Positions 34,377 through 43,774 of a DNA stretch of 64,000 nucleotides are shown piece by piece. The notes under the pieces are model-generated. The model saw only the letters and a program-made list of their open reading frames with translations, did not search any database and was not told where the DNA came from. This stretch comes from JBEIGE01 sp040382055 (GTDB taxonomy: Bacteria; Pseudomonadota; Gammaproteobacteria; Burkholderiales; Burkholderiaceae_C): NCBI GenBank assembly GCA_040382055.1, contig JBEIGE010000013.1:10999-74998 (forward strand), given 5' to 3'. The position numbers and the translations under genes were made by a program. Numbering within the stretch: the first letter of the stretch is position 1; each line of letters starts with the position of its first letter.

Positions 34377-34853
34377 TCAATTTTTGTTGAAAAAACGTGA
34401 CAGCAAAAGGCAGGCCTCGCTGTTGGAAGGTGAATAGCACCTGTCGGCAGCTTCACGCCAGGGATACCACGCGTATTCAGTGTGCTCCTTGGGGCTGAGT
34501 ATGACAGGCGTACCTACTGGAACCAGAAGGCTGAATAAGTGCTCGGTATTTCTTGTGACATCCGGTGGGTATCGGTGCCTCCATCCTGGATAAATATCGT
34601 AGACATTTTCCAGGTGCCAGTCATGCAAATGGGGGGCAAGTTTGGAGCCACGGGCGCAGTCAATGCCGGTTTCCTCAAAGACTTCGCGCTCCGCCGTTTT
34701 GCGAAAAGTTTCTGTCAACGTATCTTTGCTGCCTGTGACTGACTGCCAGAAATCGACAGCATCCGCTCGTTTGATCAGCAAAACATGCAGATCAGGTGTA
34801 TGTATGACCACCAGAACAGATTGAGGAATCTTATAAGTTACCCGTGATGACAA
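34377..34853 (-). CDS. nudB: Dihydroneopterin triphosphate diphosphatase
   Basis: Nudix hydrolase removing pyrophosphate from dihydroneopterin triphosphate in folate synthesis. The 158 residues have a Nudix box with REVFEETGI; the loop after VTGSKD seems one residue longer than the standard spacing. DFWQSVTGS near residue 35 is typical of NudB. It lies downstream of aspS, as in Escherichia coli, and shares a gene run with folE, whose product it uses. Confidence 0.9.
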   Translation of the reverse strand: MSSRVTYKIPQSVLVVIHTPDLHVLLIKRADAVDFWQSVTGSKDTLTETFRKTAEREVFEETGIDCARGSKLAPHLHDWHLENVYDIYPGWRHRYPPDVTRNTEHLFSLLVPVGTPVILSPKEHTEYAWYPWREAADRCYSPSNSEACLLLSRFFNKN

Positions 34854-34966
34854 GCTGAAAGCTCCTCTATGCGAAAGTCACAGCTTATCGGTTTACCGTT
34901 CGTTCTGCCTCCAAATCAATATGGGGATCTATTGAATACCCATTTTGATTCTGTCCTAAAGACAAA

Positions 34967-36781
34967 TCATGCAGACTTGGCCGTCTCGTGTTTGCGCAAG
35001 CGGATGTGCAACTCGCGCAGCTGCTTCTCATCTACCGCAGACGGCGCCTGAGTCAGCAAGCACTGCGCGCGCTGGGTTTTGGGAAATGCAATGACATCAC
35101 GAATCGATTCAGCACCTGTCATGAGTGTGACGATGCGGTCAAGGCCAAAAGCCAAGCCACCATGGGGTGGCGCGCCATACTGCAAGGCATCAAGCAGGAA
35201 GCCGAACTTGAGTTGAGCCTCCTCGGGCGTGATATTGAGTGCGTCAAACACTTTTTGCTGAACGTCTGCGCGGTGAATCCGCACCGAACCGCCGCCCATT
35301 TCCCAGCCATTAAGGACCATGTCGTAGCCCTTGGATATGCACTTCTCGGGATCAGTGACCATCATATCTTCGTGGCCGTCTTTAGGGGCCGTGAAAGGGT
35401 GATGGGTTGCTGTGTAGCGCTGAGCCTCATCATCAAACTCGAACATGGGAAAGTCAACAACCCACATGGGTCGCCAGCCAGCTTCAAACAAGCCATGCGA
35501 ACGCCCAAATTCGCTGTGTCCAATCTTGATTCGCAAAGCGCCGATAGCATCGTTGACAACCTTGGCTTTGTCCGCACCAAAGAAAATCAAATCCCCATCT
35601 TGGGCACCCGTGCGTTCAAGCACTGCGTTGAGCGCCTTGTCATGGATATTTTTAACAATTGGGGACTGCAAGCCATCACGTCCTTTGGACAGGTCGTTCA
35701 CCCGGATGTAAGCCAGGCCCTTGGCACCATAAATCTTGACAAACTCGGTATAGGCATCAATTTCTCCACGGCTGATGCCTGCGCCTTCCTTGGAGCCACC
35801 GGGAATACGCAAGGCGACCACACGACCGTTTTTCAAATTGGCTGCGCCGGAAAACACCTTGAAATCGACATCAACCATCACGTCGGTAAGCTCTGCAAAG
35901 GTGAGTTTCACGCGCAAATCAGGCTTGTCTGACCCATAGATGTGCATCGCTTGTGCATAGGACATCACCGGGAATTCGCCGAGGTCCACAGCGATGGTGT
36001 TTTTGAAAACTGTGGTGATCATGCCCTGGAACATGGCTCGAATTTCCTCTTCATCCAGGAATGAGGTCTCGATATCAATCTGTGTGAACTCGGGTTGACG
36101 GTCAGCACGCAGATCTTCATCACGGAAGCACTTGGTAATCTGATAGTACCGGTCGTAACCGGACACCATAAGCAACTGCTTGAAAAGTTGAGGGCTTTGC
36201 GGCAACGCAAAGAACATGCCGTCATGAACCCGACTGGGCACCAGATAGTCGCGTGCCCCCTCTGGTGTGGACTTTGTCAGCATGGGGGTTTCAATATCTA
36301 TAAAGCCATTGGCGTCCAGAAACTTGCGGACTTCCATGGACACCTTGTAACGCAACATCAGGTTGTTTTGCATGTAAGGGCGTCTCAGGTCAAGAACCCG
36401 ATGTGTTAATCGGGTAGTTTCCGAAAGATTGTCGTCATCGAGCTGGAACGGAGGCGTCACCGAAGGGTTAAGCACCAGCAATTCATGACACAGCACTTCA
36501 ACCTTTCCACTTTTCAGCCCATCGTTGACCGTTCCCTGCGGACGGGCGCGCACCAGGCCTTTGATTTGAATGCAGAACTCATTACGCAGATCTTCCGCCG
36601 TGCTGAACATATGGGCACGATCTGGGTCGCACACCACTTGCACATAGCCCTCACGGTCGCGGAGATCGATAAAAATCACGCCACCATGATCGCGTCGGCG
36701 GTTCACCCAGCCGCACAGGCTGACGGTTTGTCCGATCAGAGCTTCAGTCACAAGACCACAGTAGTGGGAACGCATTGCCAT
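34967..36781 (-). CDS. aspS: Aspartyl-tRNA synthetase
   Basis: Class IIb synthetase charging tRNA-Asp. The 604 residues have an OB-fold anticodon domain (about 1-110), motif 2 FRDEDLRADRQPEFTQID, the bacterial GAD insertion (about 290-410) and motif 3 GGLAFGLDRIV. The bacterial-length protein may also charge tRNA-Asn in organisms lacking AsnRS; that cannot be decided here. It follows the DUF502 gene and is followed by nudB after a 113-base gap in which I see no gene. Confidence 0.97.
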   Translation of the reverse strand: MAMRSHYCGLVTEALIGQTVSLCGWVNRRRDHGGVIFIDLRDREGYVQVVCDPDRAHMFSTAEDLRNEFCIQIKGLVRARPQGTVNDGLKSGKVEVLCHELLVLNPSVTPPFQLDDDNLSETTRLTHRVLDLRRPYMQNNLMLRYKVSMEVRKFLDANGFIDIETPMLTKSTPEGARDYLVPSRVHDGMFFALPQSPQLFKQLLMVSGYDRYYQITKCFRDEDLRADRQPEFTQIDIETSFLDEEEIRAMFQGMITTVFKNTIAVDLGEFPVMSYAQAMHIYGSDKPDLRVKLTFAELTDVMVDVDFKVFSGAANLKNGRVVALRIPGGSKEGAGISRGEIDAYTEFVKIYGAKGLAYIRVNDLSKGRDGLQSPIVKNIHDKALNAVLERTGAQDGDLIFFGADKAKVVNDAIGALRIKIGHSEFGRSHGLFEAGWRPMWVVDFPMFEFDDEAQRYTATHHPFTAPKDGHEDMMVTDPEKCISKGYDMVLNGWEMGGGSVRIHRADVQQKVFDALNITPEEAQLKFGFLLDALQYGAPPHGGLAFGLDRIVTLMTGAESIRDVIAFPKTQRAQCLLTQAPSAVDEKQLRELHIRLRKHETAKSA

Positions 36782-36793
36782 AACGGTTTTCTT

Positions 36794-37435
36794 TCAACGA
36801 TTCGAGGGAATTTGAGGATTGATCTGGGGATTCTTGGGCCCGCCGGGCACGATCACACCCATCGAAATCACGTAGGTTAAAGCCTCATCCACACTGATGT
36901 CGAGCTCAATACAATCGCTTTTCTTCAACATGACAAAGTACCCCCCTGTCGGGTTAGGGGTAGTGGGGACAAAGACACTTAGGTATTCACCATGGAGGTG
37001 GTCGAGCAGACGCCCACTGGGTGAACCCGTTAGAAATGCAATAGTCCACACCCCTTCACGAGGCCATTGGATCAACAAAGCCTTGCGAAAGGCATTTCCT
37101 TTTTCGGAAAACAGGGTATCGGAGACCTGCTTGACACCACTGTAGATAGATCGGACCACAGGAATTCGATGCAGCAAGGCATGCCACCAGTTAACTAAGC
37201 GGTTACCGATAATGTTCGATGCCAATGCACCAATGCTCAGCAGCACGACAAAAGCAAAAATCACGCCCAAACCGGGGATGTGCAGGCCCAAAAACTGGTC
37301 AGGTTGCCATGCAATTGGAAGAATCTTCAGGGTTTTGTCAAGGGTTGTAATGACCCAATCCAGGACCCAAAGGGTGATGATCAGCGGCGCCAGAACCAGT
37401 AAGCCGGCGAACAACCATTTACGAAGAGAAGTCAT
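36794..37435 (-). CDS. DUF502 membrane protein
   Basis: A 213-residue inner-membrane protein with two strong hydrophobic segments (about 7-30 and 57-80) and a soluble C-terminal domain containing IPVVRSIYSGVKQV and VPTTPNPTGG, the DUF502 signature. Function is unknown. It lies between the zinc-ribbon gene and aspS with gaps under 15 bases, so the three are probably one transcript. Confidence 0.9.
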   Translation of the reverse strand: MTSLRKWLFAGLLVLAPLIITLWVLDWVITTLDKTLKILPIAWQPDQFLGLHIPGLGVIFAFVVLLSIGALASNIIGNRLVNWWHALLHRIPVVRSIYSGVKQVSDTLFSEKGNAFRKALLIQWPREGVWTIAFLTGSPSGRLLDHLHGEYLSVFVPTTPNPTGGYFVMLKKSDCIELDISVDEALTYVISMGVIVPGGPKNPQINPQIPSNR

Positions 37436-37443
37436 GCAATACC

Positions 37444-37773
37444 TCAGGACGCAGGTGATGTCGTAACCGGTGGGGCAGTTGGAGCAGATGATGAATTCGC
37501 ATCCGTTTTCGCTGGCACTTCAACCGATTTCGTATCTGATGCGTTTGCCTCTTTGGCAGAAGTACTTTCAGCCGGTGGCACGCTCGATGAACCGCCCTTG
37601 AAATCGGTGGCATACCAACCGGACCCCTTGAGTTGAAAACCTGCAGCTGTCAGTTGCTTGGAAAAGGTTTCAGAACCGCAGGCCGGACATAAAGTTAGCA
37701 AGGGGTCAGAGATTTTCTGCAAAACGTCCTTGGCTAGGCCGCAGGAATCACATTTGTATGCGTAGATTGGCAT
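37444..37773 (-). CDS. FmdB-family zinc-ribbon regulatory protein
   Basis: A 109-residue protein whose first 45 residues form a zinc ribbon (CDSC and CPAC) followed by GFQLKGSGWYATDF, the FmdB/CxxC_CxxC_SSSS family pattern. The tail is Ser/Ala/Thr/Pro-rich and probably disordered. The ATG at 37773 is preceded by a TATAAT at 37806-37811, placing it as first gene of the DUF502-aspS run. Target unknown. Confidence 0.9.
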   Translation of the reverse strand: MPIYAYKCDSCGLAKDVLQKISDPLLTLCPACGSETFSKQLTAAGFQLKGSGWYATDFKGGSSSVPPAESTSAKEANASDTKSVEVPAKTDANSSSAPTAPPVTTSPAS

Positions 37774-37786
37774 GGCACTGAAGGTT

Positions 37787-37832
37787 GTTGAAAGCAAAGC
37801 CTTGAATTATAGGCTTTCAAGTGCTTTTCAAC
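37787..37832 (-). promoter_or_regulatory. Nested inverted repeats holding the likely -10 box of the zinc-ribbon/aspS operon
   Basis: Inner stem AAAGCCT/AGGCTTT (37796-37802 with 37811-37817) and outer arms GTTGAAAGC and GCTTTTCAAC. On the minus strand TATAAT occupies 37811-37806, inside the hairpin loop, with a probable start near 37799. The structure could be an operator dyad, or an mRNA 3' hairpin of the symporter gene upstream. The -35 match is weak. Confidence 0.45.
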
Positions 37833-37844
37833 GCGTCGATGCAC

Positions 37845-39290
37845 TCATGCAAGTCCTGACAGCTTGTGGTGGGAAGATTGGGTGTTCTCAATCGCTTGAT
37901 GCCCGAGGGAACCTGCCAGCATGCCCACCAGGGCAGCCAAAATACCCGCCAACTGTCCTGGAAACTCAAGTCCTGCAGGTGTCAGCAGAAAAATAACCCA
38001 CGTCAGCAAGCCCATCACGATCGAGAAAATCGCACCCTGTGTGGTGGCCTTCTTCCAGTAAAGGCCAAACACCAGCGGAACAAATGCACCCACAAGGGTG
38101 ACCTGGTAGGCACCAGAAACCATTTCATAAATCGGAGTTCCCTGCATCAGGATGGCGTAAGCCAGTACCAAGGCACTGAACACCAGGACCGTGATGCGCA
38201 TGGTTTTGAGCTCCTGTTGGTCGCTCATCCGGGGCTTTAACTGGCGCCAGATATTCTCAACAAATGTGACACTGGGGGCGAGCAAGGTAGCTGAGGCAGT
38301 GGACTTAATGGCTGAGAGCAAAGCTCCAAAAAAAAGCACCTGCATGACAAACGGCATTTTTTCAAGTACCAGCGTTGGCAGCACCTTTTGCGGATCATCC
38401 TGCAGCAACTCAGCGGTACGCTCGGGCATGATGATGAGTGCACTGACCACCAGAAACATGGGCACAAACGCAAACAGAATGTAAAAAACACCCCCCAGAA
38501 TCGGGCCCCGGGTAGAGGCCTTCACGCTGTTGGCCGACATCACCCTTTGAAAAACATCCTGTTGCGGAATCGATCCCAGCATGATGGTGATGGCTGCTGC
38601 AAGGAAGAAAAGCATATCCTTGAGGCTTGGCTCCGGCCAGAACTGGAACATATCACGGCTGATAGCCAGGCTGACCACCTTGTCAGCACCACCCGCCATG
38701 CCACTGGCAAAAATAGCCAGGACTGAAAGACCCACCACCAGAATGATCATCTGGAAAAAGTCGGTAATAGCCACAGACCACATACCGCCAAAGAGGGTGT
38801 AAGCCAGGATAGACACAACACCGATGACCATGCCTACAGGAATTGAGATAGCAGCACCTGACAGCACGTTAAACACCAGGCCCAAGGCTGTGACCTGTGC
38901 CGAGACCCAGCCCAGATAGCTCAACATGATGATCAATGAACACACCACCTCAACCTTGCGCCCATAGCGCTCCCGGTAATAGTCGCTGATGGTGAGCAAG
39001 GTCATTCGGTAAAGCTTGCCTGCGAAAAAAAGCCCGACCAGAATCAGACAGCTGCCAGCCCCGAAAGGGTCTTCAACCACACTTCCCAGACCGCCATTGA
39101 CAAACTTGGCAGGGATGCCCAGCACTGTCTCCGAGCCGAACCATGTTGCAAACGTGGTGGTGACGATCATGATCAAGGGGAGCTTGCGACCGGCGATGGC
39201 AAAGTCAGCGGAGTTCTTGACCCGCTTGGCAGCAAACAAGCCAATCGCGATCGTGATCAGCAAATAAAAAATGACCAGTGTCAGCAGCAC
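37845..39290 (-). CDS. Sodium:solute symporter family protein
   Basis: Inner-membrane secondary transporter of 481 residues with about 13 hydrophobic helices. The SSS-family segment FAIAGRKLP and TTTFATWFGSETVLG near the N-terminus and GGMWSVAITDFFQ mid-protein support the family; the solute is not predictable. The start is GTG at 39290, preceded by AAAGGAG at ideal spacing. It sits between ubiB and the zinc-ribbon gene without an obvious functional link. Confidence 0.91.
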   Translation of the reverse strand: MLLTLVIFYLLITIAIGLFAAKRVKNSADFAIAGRKLPLIMIVTTTFATWFGSETVLGIPAKFVNGGLGSVVEDPFGAGSCLILVGLFFAGKLYRMTLLTISDYYRERYGRKVEVVCSLIIMLSYLGWVSAQVTALGLVFNVLSGAAISIPVGMVIGVVSILAYTLFGGMWSVAITDFFQMIILVVGLSVLAIFASGMAGGADKVVSLAISRDMFQFWPEPSLKDMLFFLAAAITIMLGSIPQQDVFQRVMSANSVKASTRGPILGGVFYILFAFVPMFLVVSALIIMPERTAELLQDDPQKVLPTLVLEKMPFVMQVLFFGALLSAIKSTASATLLAPSVTFVENIWRQLKPRMSDQQELKTMRITVLVFSALVLAYAILMQGTPIYEMVSGAYQVTLVGAFVPLVFGLYWKKATTQGAIFSIVMGLLTWVIFLLTPAGLEFPGQLAGILAALVGMLAGSLGHQAIENTQSSHHKLSGLA

Positions 39291-39335
39291 CTCGAACTCC
39301 TTTGCAACCCGTCGATAAAGAGTTAATTTCCCAAA

Positions 39336-40901
39336 CTAAAAAATTCTGACGCGCGCCATCAAGTGCATCAAGACCAGCCCCAATACAAAACCCAGGAAAC
39401 CATAGATCAGGCATTGCAGCAGACGATTGGTTCGCCGTTGTTCGGCCAACAACTCCTGGAGTTCCCCGCGATCGCGGGCAGGTGGCTGTTTCAGGTAGTC
39501 GTGGAGCAGGCGTGGCAATTCAGGCAATATCTTGGCGTATCGGGGAGCCTGATCCTTGAGTTGCTCAAACAGCTTTTTCGGCCCGACCTGCTCAATCATC
39601 CATTTTTCCAAAAACGGCTTGGCTGTGCTCCAAAGATCAAGATCGGGATCCAGATCACGACCCAGACCTTCAATGTTGAGCAAGGTTTTTTGCAACAACA
39701 CCAGTTGCGGTTGAATTTCCACTTCAAAACGGCGTGAGGTCTGGAACAAACGCATGAGCACCATACCCAATGAAATTTCTTTCAGGGGACGGTCAAAGTA
39801 AGGCTCGCAGACTGCGCGGATGGCTCCTTCAAGTTCATCAACACGGGTTTTCGCCGGTACCCAACCTGACTCGATGTGCAACTCGGCCACACGTTTGTAA
39901 TCGCGACGGAAGAACGCCGAAAAGTTTTGCGCAAGGTACTCCTTGTCTGACTCAGTGAGCGTGCCGACAATGCCGAAATCAAGCGAAATGTAGCGCCCGA
40001 AGGTAGCAGGATCCAGACTGACCTGAATATTTCCTGGATGCATGTCCGCATGAAAGAAACCATCCCGAAACACCTGGGTAAAAAACAGTGTCACACCATC
40101 ACGCGCGAGCTTGGGAATGTCGACGCCAGCATCACGCAAACGCTGAGTCTGACTGATGGGAATGCCATGCATGCGCTCCATGACGATGACATCGGGCATG
40201 CAGTAATCCCAGAACATTTCAGGAATCAGCACCAGATTGAGTCCAGCCATGTTGCGGCGTAGCTGTGCTGCGCTGGAGGCTTCACGCACAAGATCTAGCT
40301 CGTCATGCAGGTATTTGTCAAACTCTGCCACCACTTCGCGTGGCTTGAGTCGTTTGCCGTCGCTGGACAAACTGCCCACCCAGCCAGCCATCATTCGCAT
40401 CAGGCGCAGGTCTTTCTCAATAGCTGTCTGCATGCCAGGGCGCAACACTTTAACAGCCACCTCGCGCTCAACACCTTGACGGTCGCGGATCTTGGCAAAA
40501 TGAACCTGTGCAATCGAAGCACTGGCTACCGGTTCACGGTCAAACTCGGTGAAGATCTCACCCACAGGTTTGCGAAATGCACGCTCAATGCTGGCCACTG
40601 CCACATCGGAGCTGAATGGCGGCACCCGATCTTGCAAGAGCGCGAGTTCATTGGCGATGTCGACCGGCATCAGGTCTCGACGGGTCGAGAGAACCTGTCC
40701 GAACTTCACAAAAATGGGGCCTAGCCGCTCAAGCGCTTCGCGCAATCGCTGACCACGCGGCGCTTGCAGATTTCGACCCAGCGAGACAATTCGGGCAATG
40801 ACCCGCAGCCAAGGCTTCTGAAAACTGGTGAGAAAAAGCTCATCCAGACCGTAACGAAGTACGATCCACACGATAAAAAAGCTGCGGAAAATCCGCCTCA
40901 T
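39336..40901 (-). CDS. ubiB: Ubiquinone biosynthesis protein UbiB
   Basis: Atypical kinase/ATPase of the UbiB/ADCK family needed for coenzyme Q synthesis at the membrane. The 521 residues have the diagnostic KxGQ motif (VKFGQVLSTRRDL, about 71), an ATP-binding core with HADMHPGN and SLDFGIVG, and two C-terminal membrane helices. Start overlaps the ubiJ stop by four bases. Confidence 0.96.
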   Translation of the reverse strand: MRRIFRSFFIVWIVLRYGLDELFLTSFQKPWLRVIARIVSLGRNLQAPRGQRLREALERLGPIFVKFGQVLSTRRDLMPVDIANELALLQDRVPPFSSDVAVASIERAFRKPVGEIFTEFDREPVASASIAQVHFAKIRDRQGVEREVAVKVLRPGMQTAIEKDLRLMRMMAGWVGSLSSDGKRLKPREVVAEFDKYLHDELDLVREASSAAQLRRNMAGLNLVLIPEMFWDYCMPDVIVMERMHGIPISQTQRLRDAGVDIPKLARDGVTLFFTQVFRDGFFHADMHPGNIQVSLDPATFGRYISLDFGIVGTLTESDKEYLAQNFSAFFRRDYKRVAELHIESGWVPAKTRVDELEGAIRAVCEPYFDRPLKEISLGMVLMRLFQTSRRFEVEIQPQLVLLQKTLLNIEGLGRDLDPDLDLWSTAKPFLEKWMIEQVGPKKLFEQLKDQAPRYAKILPELPRLLHDYLKQPPARDRGELQELLAEQRRTNRLLQCLIYGFLGFVLGLVLMHLMARVRIF

Positions 40902-41455
40902 GAGGGAACCTCAGTCGTTCTTGCGTCAAGACGCATGGACACAAACTCGCGCAATTCCTGAGCAAAGCGACGCGAGGCCCTGCACAAGGTATGGGCAGCT
41001 ACGTCTCCCACAACGCGCGACAGGTCTTCTTCAATATCCCAACGAACATGATCAACCAACCAGTTGACCTCGGCGGCCAGTTGGACATCACCATGAATGC
41101 GCACCGCAGGCTTGTCACCGCGCAATACGCCCTTGATCAGGGTAAACGGCGACTCTTCGGTGATTGAAAGTGTTAAATCTACGGCCGCATCCGGGCTTGC
41201 ACAGTCCAGTAAGCCGGCTGGTGTGGCAACCCATTTGAGTGACAAATGCCGCCACTGGAACAACACAACGCGCCCCTTCTGCCGGGCCAGACGCGCCGTA
41301 GCCTCTTGTTCCTGAAGCAAAATATGGTTGAGAAGCAGCACGATCCGACGTTGCATTTCTTCAAGCGCCCAGGTGGGCGGGGAAAATTGCGGCAACTGCT
41401 TGCTGAGGTTCTGGAATACCTGCTCAAGAAATGAAAAAGGGGGCTGTGTTGTCAT
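40898..41455 (-). CDS. ubiJ: Ubiquinone biosynthesis accessory factor UbiJ
   Basis: A 185-residue SCP2/UbiJ-type lipid-binding protein that in Escherichia coli organises the soluble Ubi complex. The central SCP2-like beta region (VRIHGDVQLAAEVNWLVDHV) and the amphipathic C-terminal helix with WDIEEDLSRVVGDVAAH are typical. It lies between the Tim44-like gene and ubiB, and its stop overlaps ubiB by four bases. Assignment depends on context as well as sequence. Confidence 0.88.
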   Translation of the reverse strand: MTTQPPFSFLEQVFQNLSKQLPQFSPPTWALEEMQRRIVLLLNHILLQEQEATARLARQKGRVVLFQWRHLSLKWVATPAGLLDCASPDAAVDLTLSITEESPFTLIKGVLRGDKPAVRIHGDVQLAAEVNWLVDHVRWDIEEDLSRVVGDVAAHTLCRASRRFAQELREFVSMRLDARTTEVPS

Positions 41456-41490
41456 AGCCCCCGATTATTCCCCGAAATGATCCTAGGATC

Positions 41491-42477
41491 TTATTGCAGG
41501 GCTTGAACTCCTGCCACCAGCCAGCCACTGTTGCCGCTCTTGGGCTTGGTCATATTCCAGACCTCACGGAATGGGCTTGGACCTGCCGAGGGCTCCTCGC
41601 GGATCATGCCGGAAAACTCTACGCTGGCCATATAGTCATTCCCGAGATCCTCAATCCCAAGCAATTGCGCTTCAATCATCACCACATCGGTTTGATTGAC
41701 CGGGCCACCGGTGTGCGCTTCACGCTCATTAAGTTGCTGCTGGATTTCCTTAAGCATGTTGTCAGTCATCATGCTGCGCAACGCAGAGAGGTCGGAATTG
41801 TCCCAGGCGGCCTGAAGCGTGACAAAGTTGCCTTTGGCTGCTCTGAGGAAACCGTCGGTGTCAAAGTCAACAGGAATGGCCCAGTTGGTACTTCCAGAGA
41901 GTGCCGACCCAATCATCGAACCGGAGGAAGACTGGGGAGCCAATGAGTCAAAAGCACTGGTCGAACGCTCCCAGGGGCGGGCAGAAGAATCATTGCCAAC
42001 GTTTTCGGGACGATAAGCCTGTGGCGACTGAGCATGTCCCGCGCCAGCACCTTGAAAGGCAAAGGGACTGGCGTTTTGGTTTGCGCCCTGGCTTTGTGCT
42101 GCACGGCGATTGCGCATGAACCAGCCTATAGCCACCATGGCAATCAGGACGATCAGGGCAATCATCATGAATTCCCCAAACGCCTCACCCATGCCAAGCG
42201 AACTGGCCAGCCAGGCCAGACCCAGGCCAGCGGCCAAGCCACCCAGCATGGCACCCCACGGCCGTTTTGGAGCAGCCGCTGCCGGTGGTGTGGCGGGTTT
42301 GGCTGCAGCAGCGCTTTGCGTTGGTGCAGCTGCGGGCGCATTGGGGGCCGCATCACGCTTGGTCACATTGCTGGACTGTTGGCCCACCGATTTACCGCCG
42401 CCCATGCGCTTGGCGGCCTCAGCGTTGATACTGCCGAGTGTGAGTACCAAAGAAAGCGCTAAAGTTAAAAGCCTCAT
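41491..42477 (-). CDS. Tim44-like domain protein
   Basis: A 328-residue envelope protein: signal peptide (about 1-21), Ala/Pro-rich region, a hydrophobic stretch (about 78-125) with a Met-rich membrane helix, a disordered linker, and a C-terminal Tim44-like domain (about 200-328). The last may bind lipid or protein. Function is unknown; in Burkholderiales it is commonly placed, as here, between ubiE and ubiJ. Confidence 0.88.
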   Translation of the reverse strand: MRLLTLALSLVLTLGSINAEAAKRMGGGKSVGQQSSNVTKRDAAPNAPAAAPTQSAAAAKPATPPAAAAPKRPWGAMLGGLAAGLGLAWLASSLGMGEAFGEFMMIALIVLIAMVAIGWFMRNRRAAQSQGANQNASPFAFQGAGAGHAQSPQAYRPENVGNDSSARPWERSTSAFDSLAPQSSSGSMIGSALSGSTNWAIPVDFDTDGFLRAAKGNFVTLQAAWDNSDLSALRSMMTDNMLKEIQQQLNEREAHTGGPVNQTDVVMIEAQLLGIEDLGNDYMASVEFSGMIREEPSAGPSPFREVWNMTKPKSGNSGWLVAGVQALQ

Positions 42478-42520
42478 GTCATCTCCAATTCAATCAATCA
42501 ATTCAATACAAAAAGAACTG

Positions 42521-43252
42521 CTAACACTTGATTCCAACATGCAATGCCACCACCCCGCCTGCCAGGTTATGAATGTCCACATGGTTAAAACCCCCATTTT
42601 TCATAAGGGTTTTGAGTTCTTCTTGGCCAGGATGCATGCGAATTGACTCCGCAAGGTACTTGTAGCTGGCAGAGTCATTGGCCACCCATTGGCCGAGTTT
42701 GGGCAAAACCTTGAAGGAGTACCAGTCGTAAATTTTTTCCAGGGGTGGTGCGACTTTTGAAAACTCAAGCACCAGAAGCTTACCGCCCGGTTTGAGAACC
42801 CGGTTCATCTGAGCAAGAGCCTGATCTTTGTGCGTCATGTTGCGCAGACCGAATGCGACGCTGACCAGATCAAAGTGCTCGTCCCCGAATGGCAGTTTTT
42901 CTGCATCGCATACCAGGGTGGGCAATGCAAGGCCTTCGTTGAGAAGTCGATCACGGCCGGTCCGCAACATGGCTTCGTTAATGTCCGTATGAAATACACG
43001 TCCAGATTTGCCAACTTTTTTTGAGAAGGCCAACGCCAAATCGCCCGTTCCTCCAGCAATGTCGAGTACCTGATGCCCTTCGTGTAGATCGGCCACCAGT
43101 ACGGTGTAAGCCTTCCATGCACGATGCAAACCGAGCGACATCAAGTCGTTCATCACATCGTATTTGGAGGCGACCGAGTCAAAAACGCCCCGGACACGGC
43201 GGGCTTTTTGGGCCTCGTCTACGGATTCAAAACCAAAATGAGTAGAAGCCAT
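42521..43252 (-). CDS. ubiE: Ubiquinone/menaquinone methyltransferase
   Basis: SAM-dependent C-methyltransferase of ubiquinone synthesis. The 243 residues show the SAM motif VLDIAGGTGDLA, FDLVSVAFGLRNMT and the UbiE signature YDVMNDLMSLGLHRAWK. The ATG at 43252 begins MASTHFGFESV; a longer frame to 43351 would overlap the DUF971 gene. Starts five bases after the DUF971 stop, so they are probably co-transcribed. Confidence 0.96.
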   Translation of the reverse strand: MASTHFGFESVDEAQKARRVRGVFDSVASKYDVMNDLMSLGLHRAWKAYTVLVADLHEGHQVLDIAGGTGDLALAFSKKVGKSGRVFHTDINEAMLRTGRDRLLNEGLALPTLVCDAEKLPFGDEHFDLVSVAFGLRNMTHKDQALAQMNRVLKPGGKLLVLEFSKVAPPLEKIYDWYSFKVLPKLGQWVANDSASYKYLAESIRMHPGQEELKTLMKNGGFNHVDIHNLAGGVVALHVGIKC

Positions 43253-43257
43253 GGTGC

Positions 43258-43671
43258 TTAATGGCTGCTGCAACTGTGACCTGCCTTCTCGAGCATAGGT
43301 GCATCCCGTTCGACGCCCGCAGCTTTGAGCCGCGCCTCGTACTCTTGCCATAGGCTGTCCATTTTTGAGCCCAGAAAATAAAGGTAATCCCAGGAAAAAA
43401 TGCCGGTATCGTGCCCATCTGAGAAACTGGGCTGCACCGCATAATTGCCCACGGGCTCCAACCCGGCCAGATCCACATCTCGTTTGCCCGTTTGTAAAAC
43501 TTCTTGGCCGGGCCCATGCCCCTGGACCTCTGCAGACGGTGAATAAATGCGCATTAATTCAAAAGGGATCCTAAATTGCGCACCGTCTGAAAAAGAAACC
43601 TCCAACACCTTGGACTGGCTGTGAACCGTCAAGGATTGGGGTGTTGGAGCGCCAGATTGCAAACCAGCCAT
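43258..43671 (-). CDS. DUF971 family protein
   Basis: A 137-residue protein similar to the N-terminal domain of gamma-butyrobetaine hydroxylase (DUF971). VSFSDGAQFRIPFELMRIYSPSAEVQGHG-like core is recognisable by FELMRIYSPSAE, and GIFSWDYLYFLG is typical. The C-terminal CSSH may bind metal. Immediately upstream of ubiE; the exact role, possibly Fe-S related, is not established. Confidence 0.88.
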   Translation of the reverse strand: MAGLQSGAPTPQSLTVHSQSKVLEVSFSDGAQFRIPFELMRIYSPSAEVQGHGPGQEVLQTGKRDVDLAGLEPVGNYAVQPSFSDGHDTGIFSWDYLYFLGSKMDSLWQEYEARLKAAGVERDAPMLEKAGHSCSSH

Positions 43672-43774
43672 AAGAAAACCTGAGAAATTAGTGGATTAGC
43701 ATTGCAAGATATCACAAGGTGCCGATTGACGCACCGCAGAGGTGCATTAACGGGCGCTTATCAAGCTGCTCGGC

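Noticed and set aside
34988..35932. 314-codon open frame antisense to aspS
   Set aside because: Opposite a well-conserved synthetase gene; no family resemblance.
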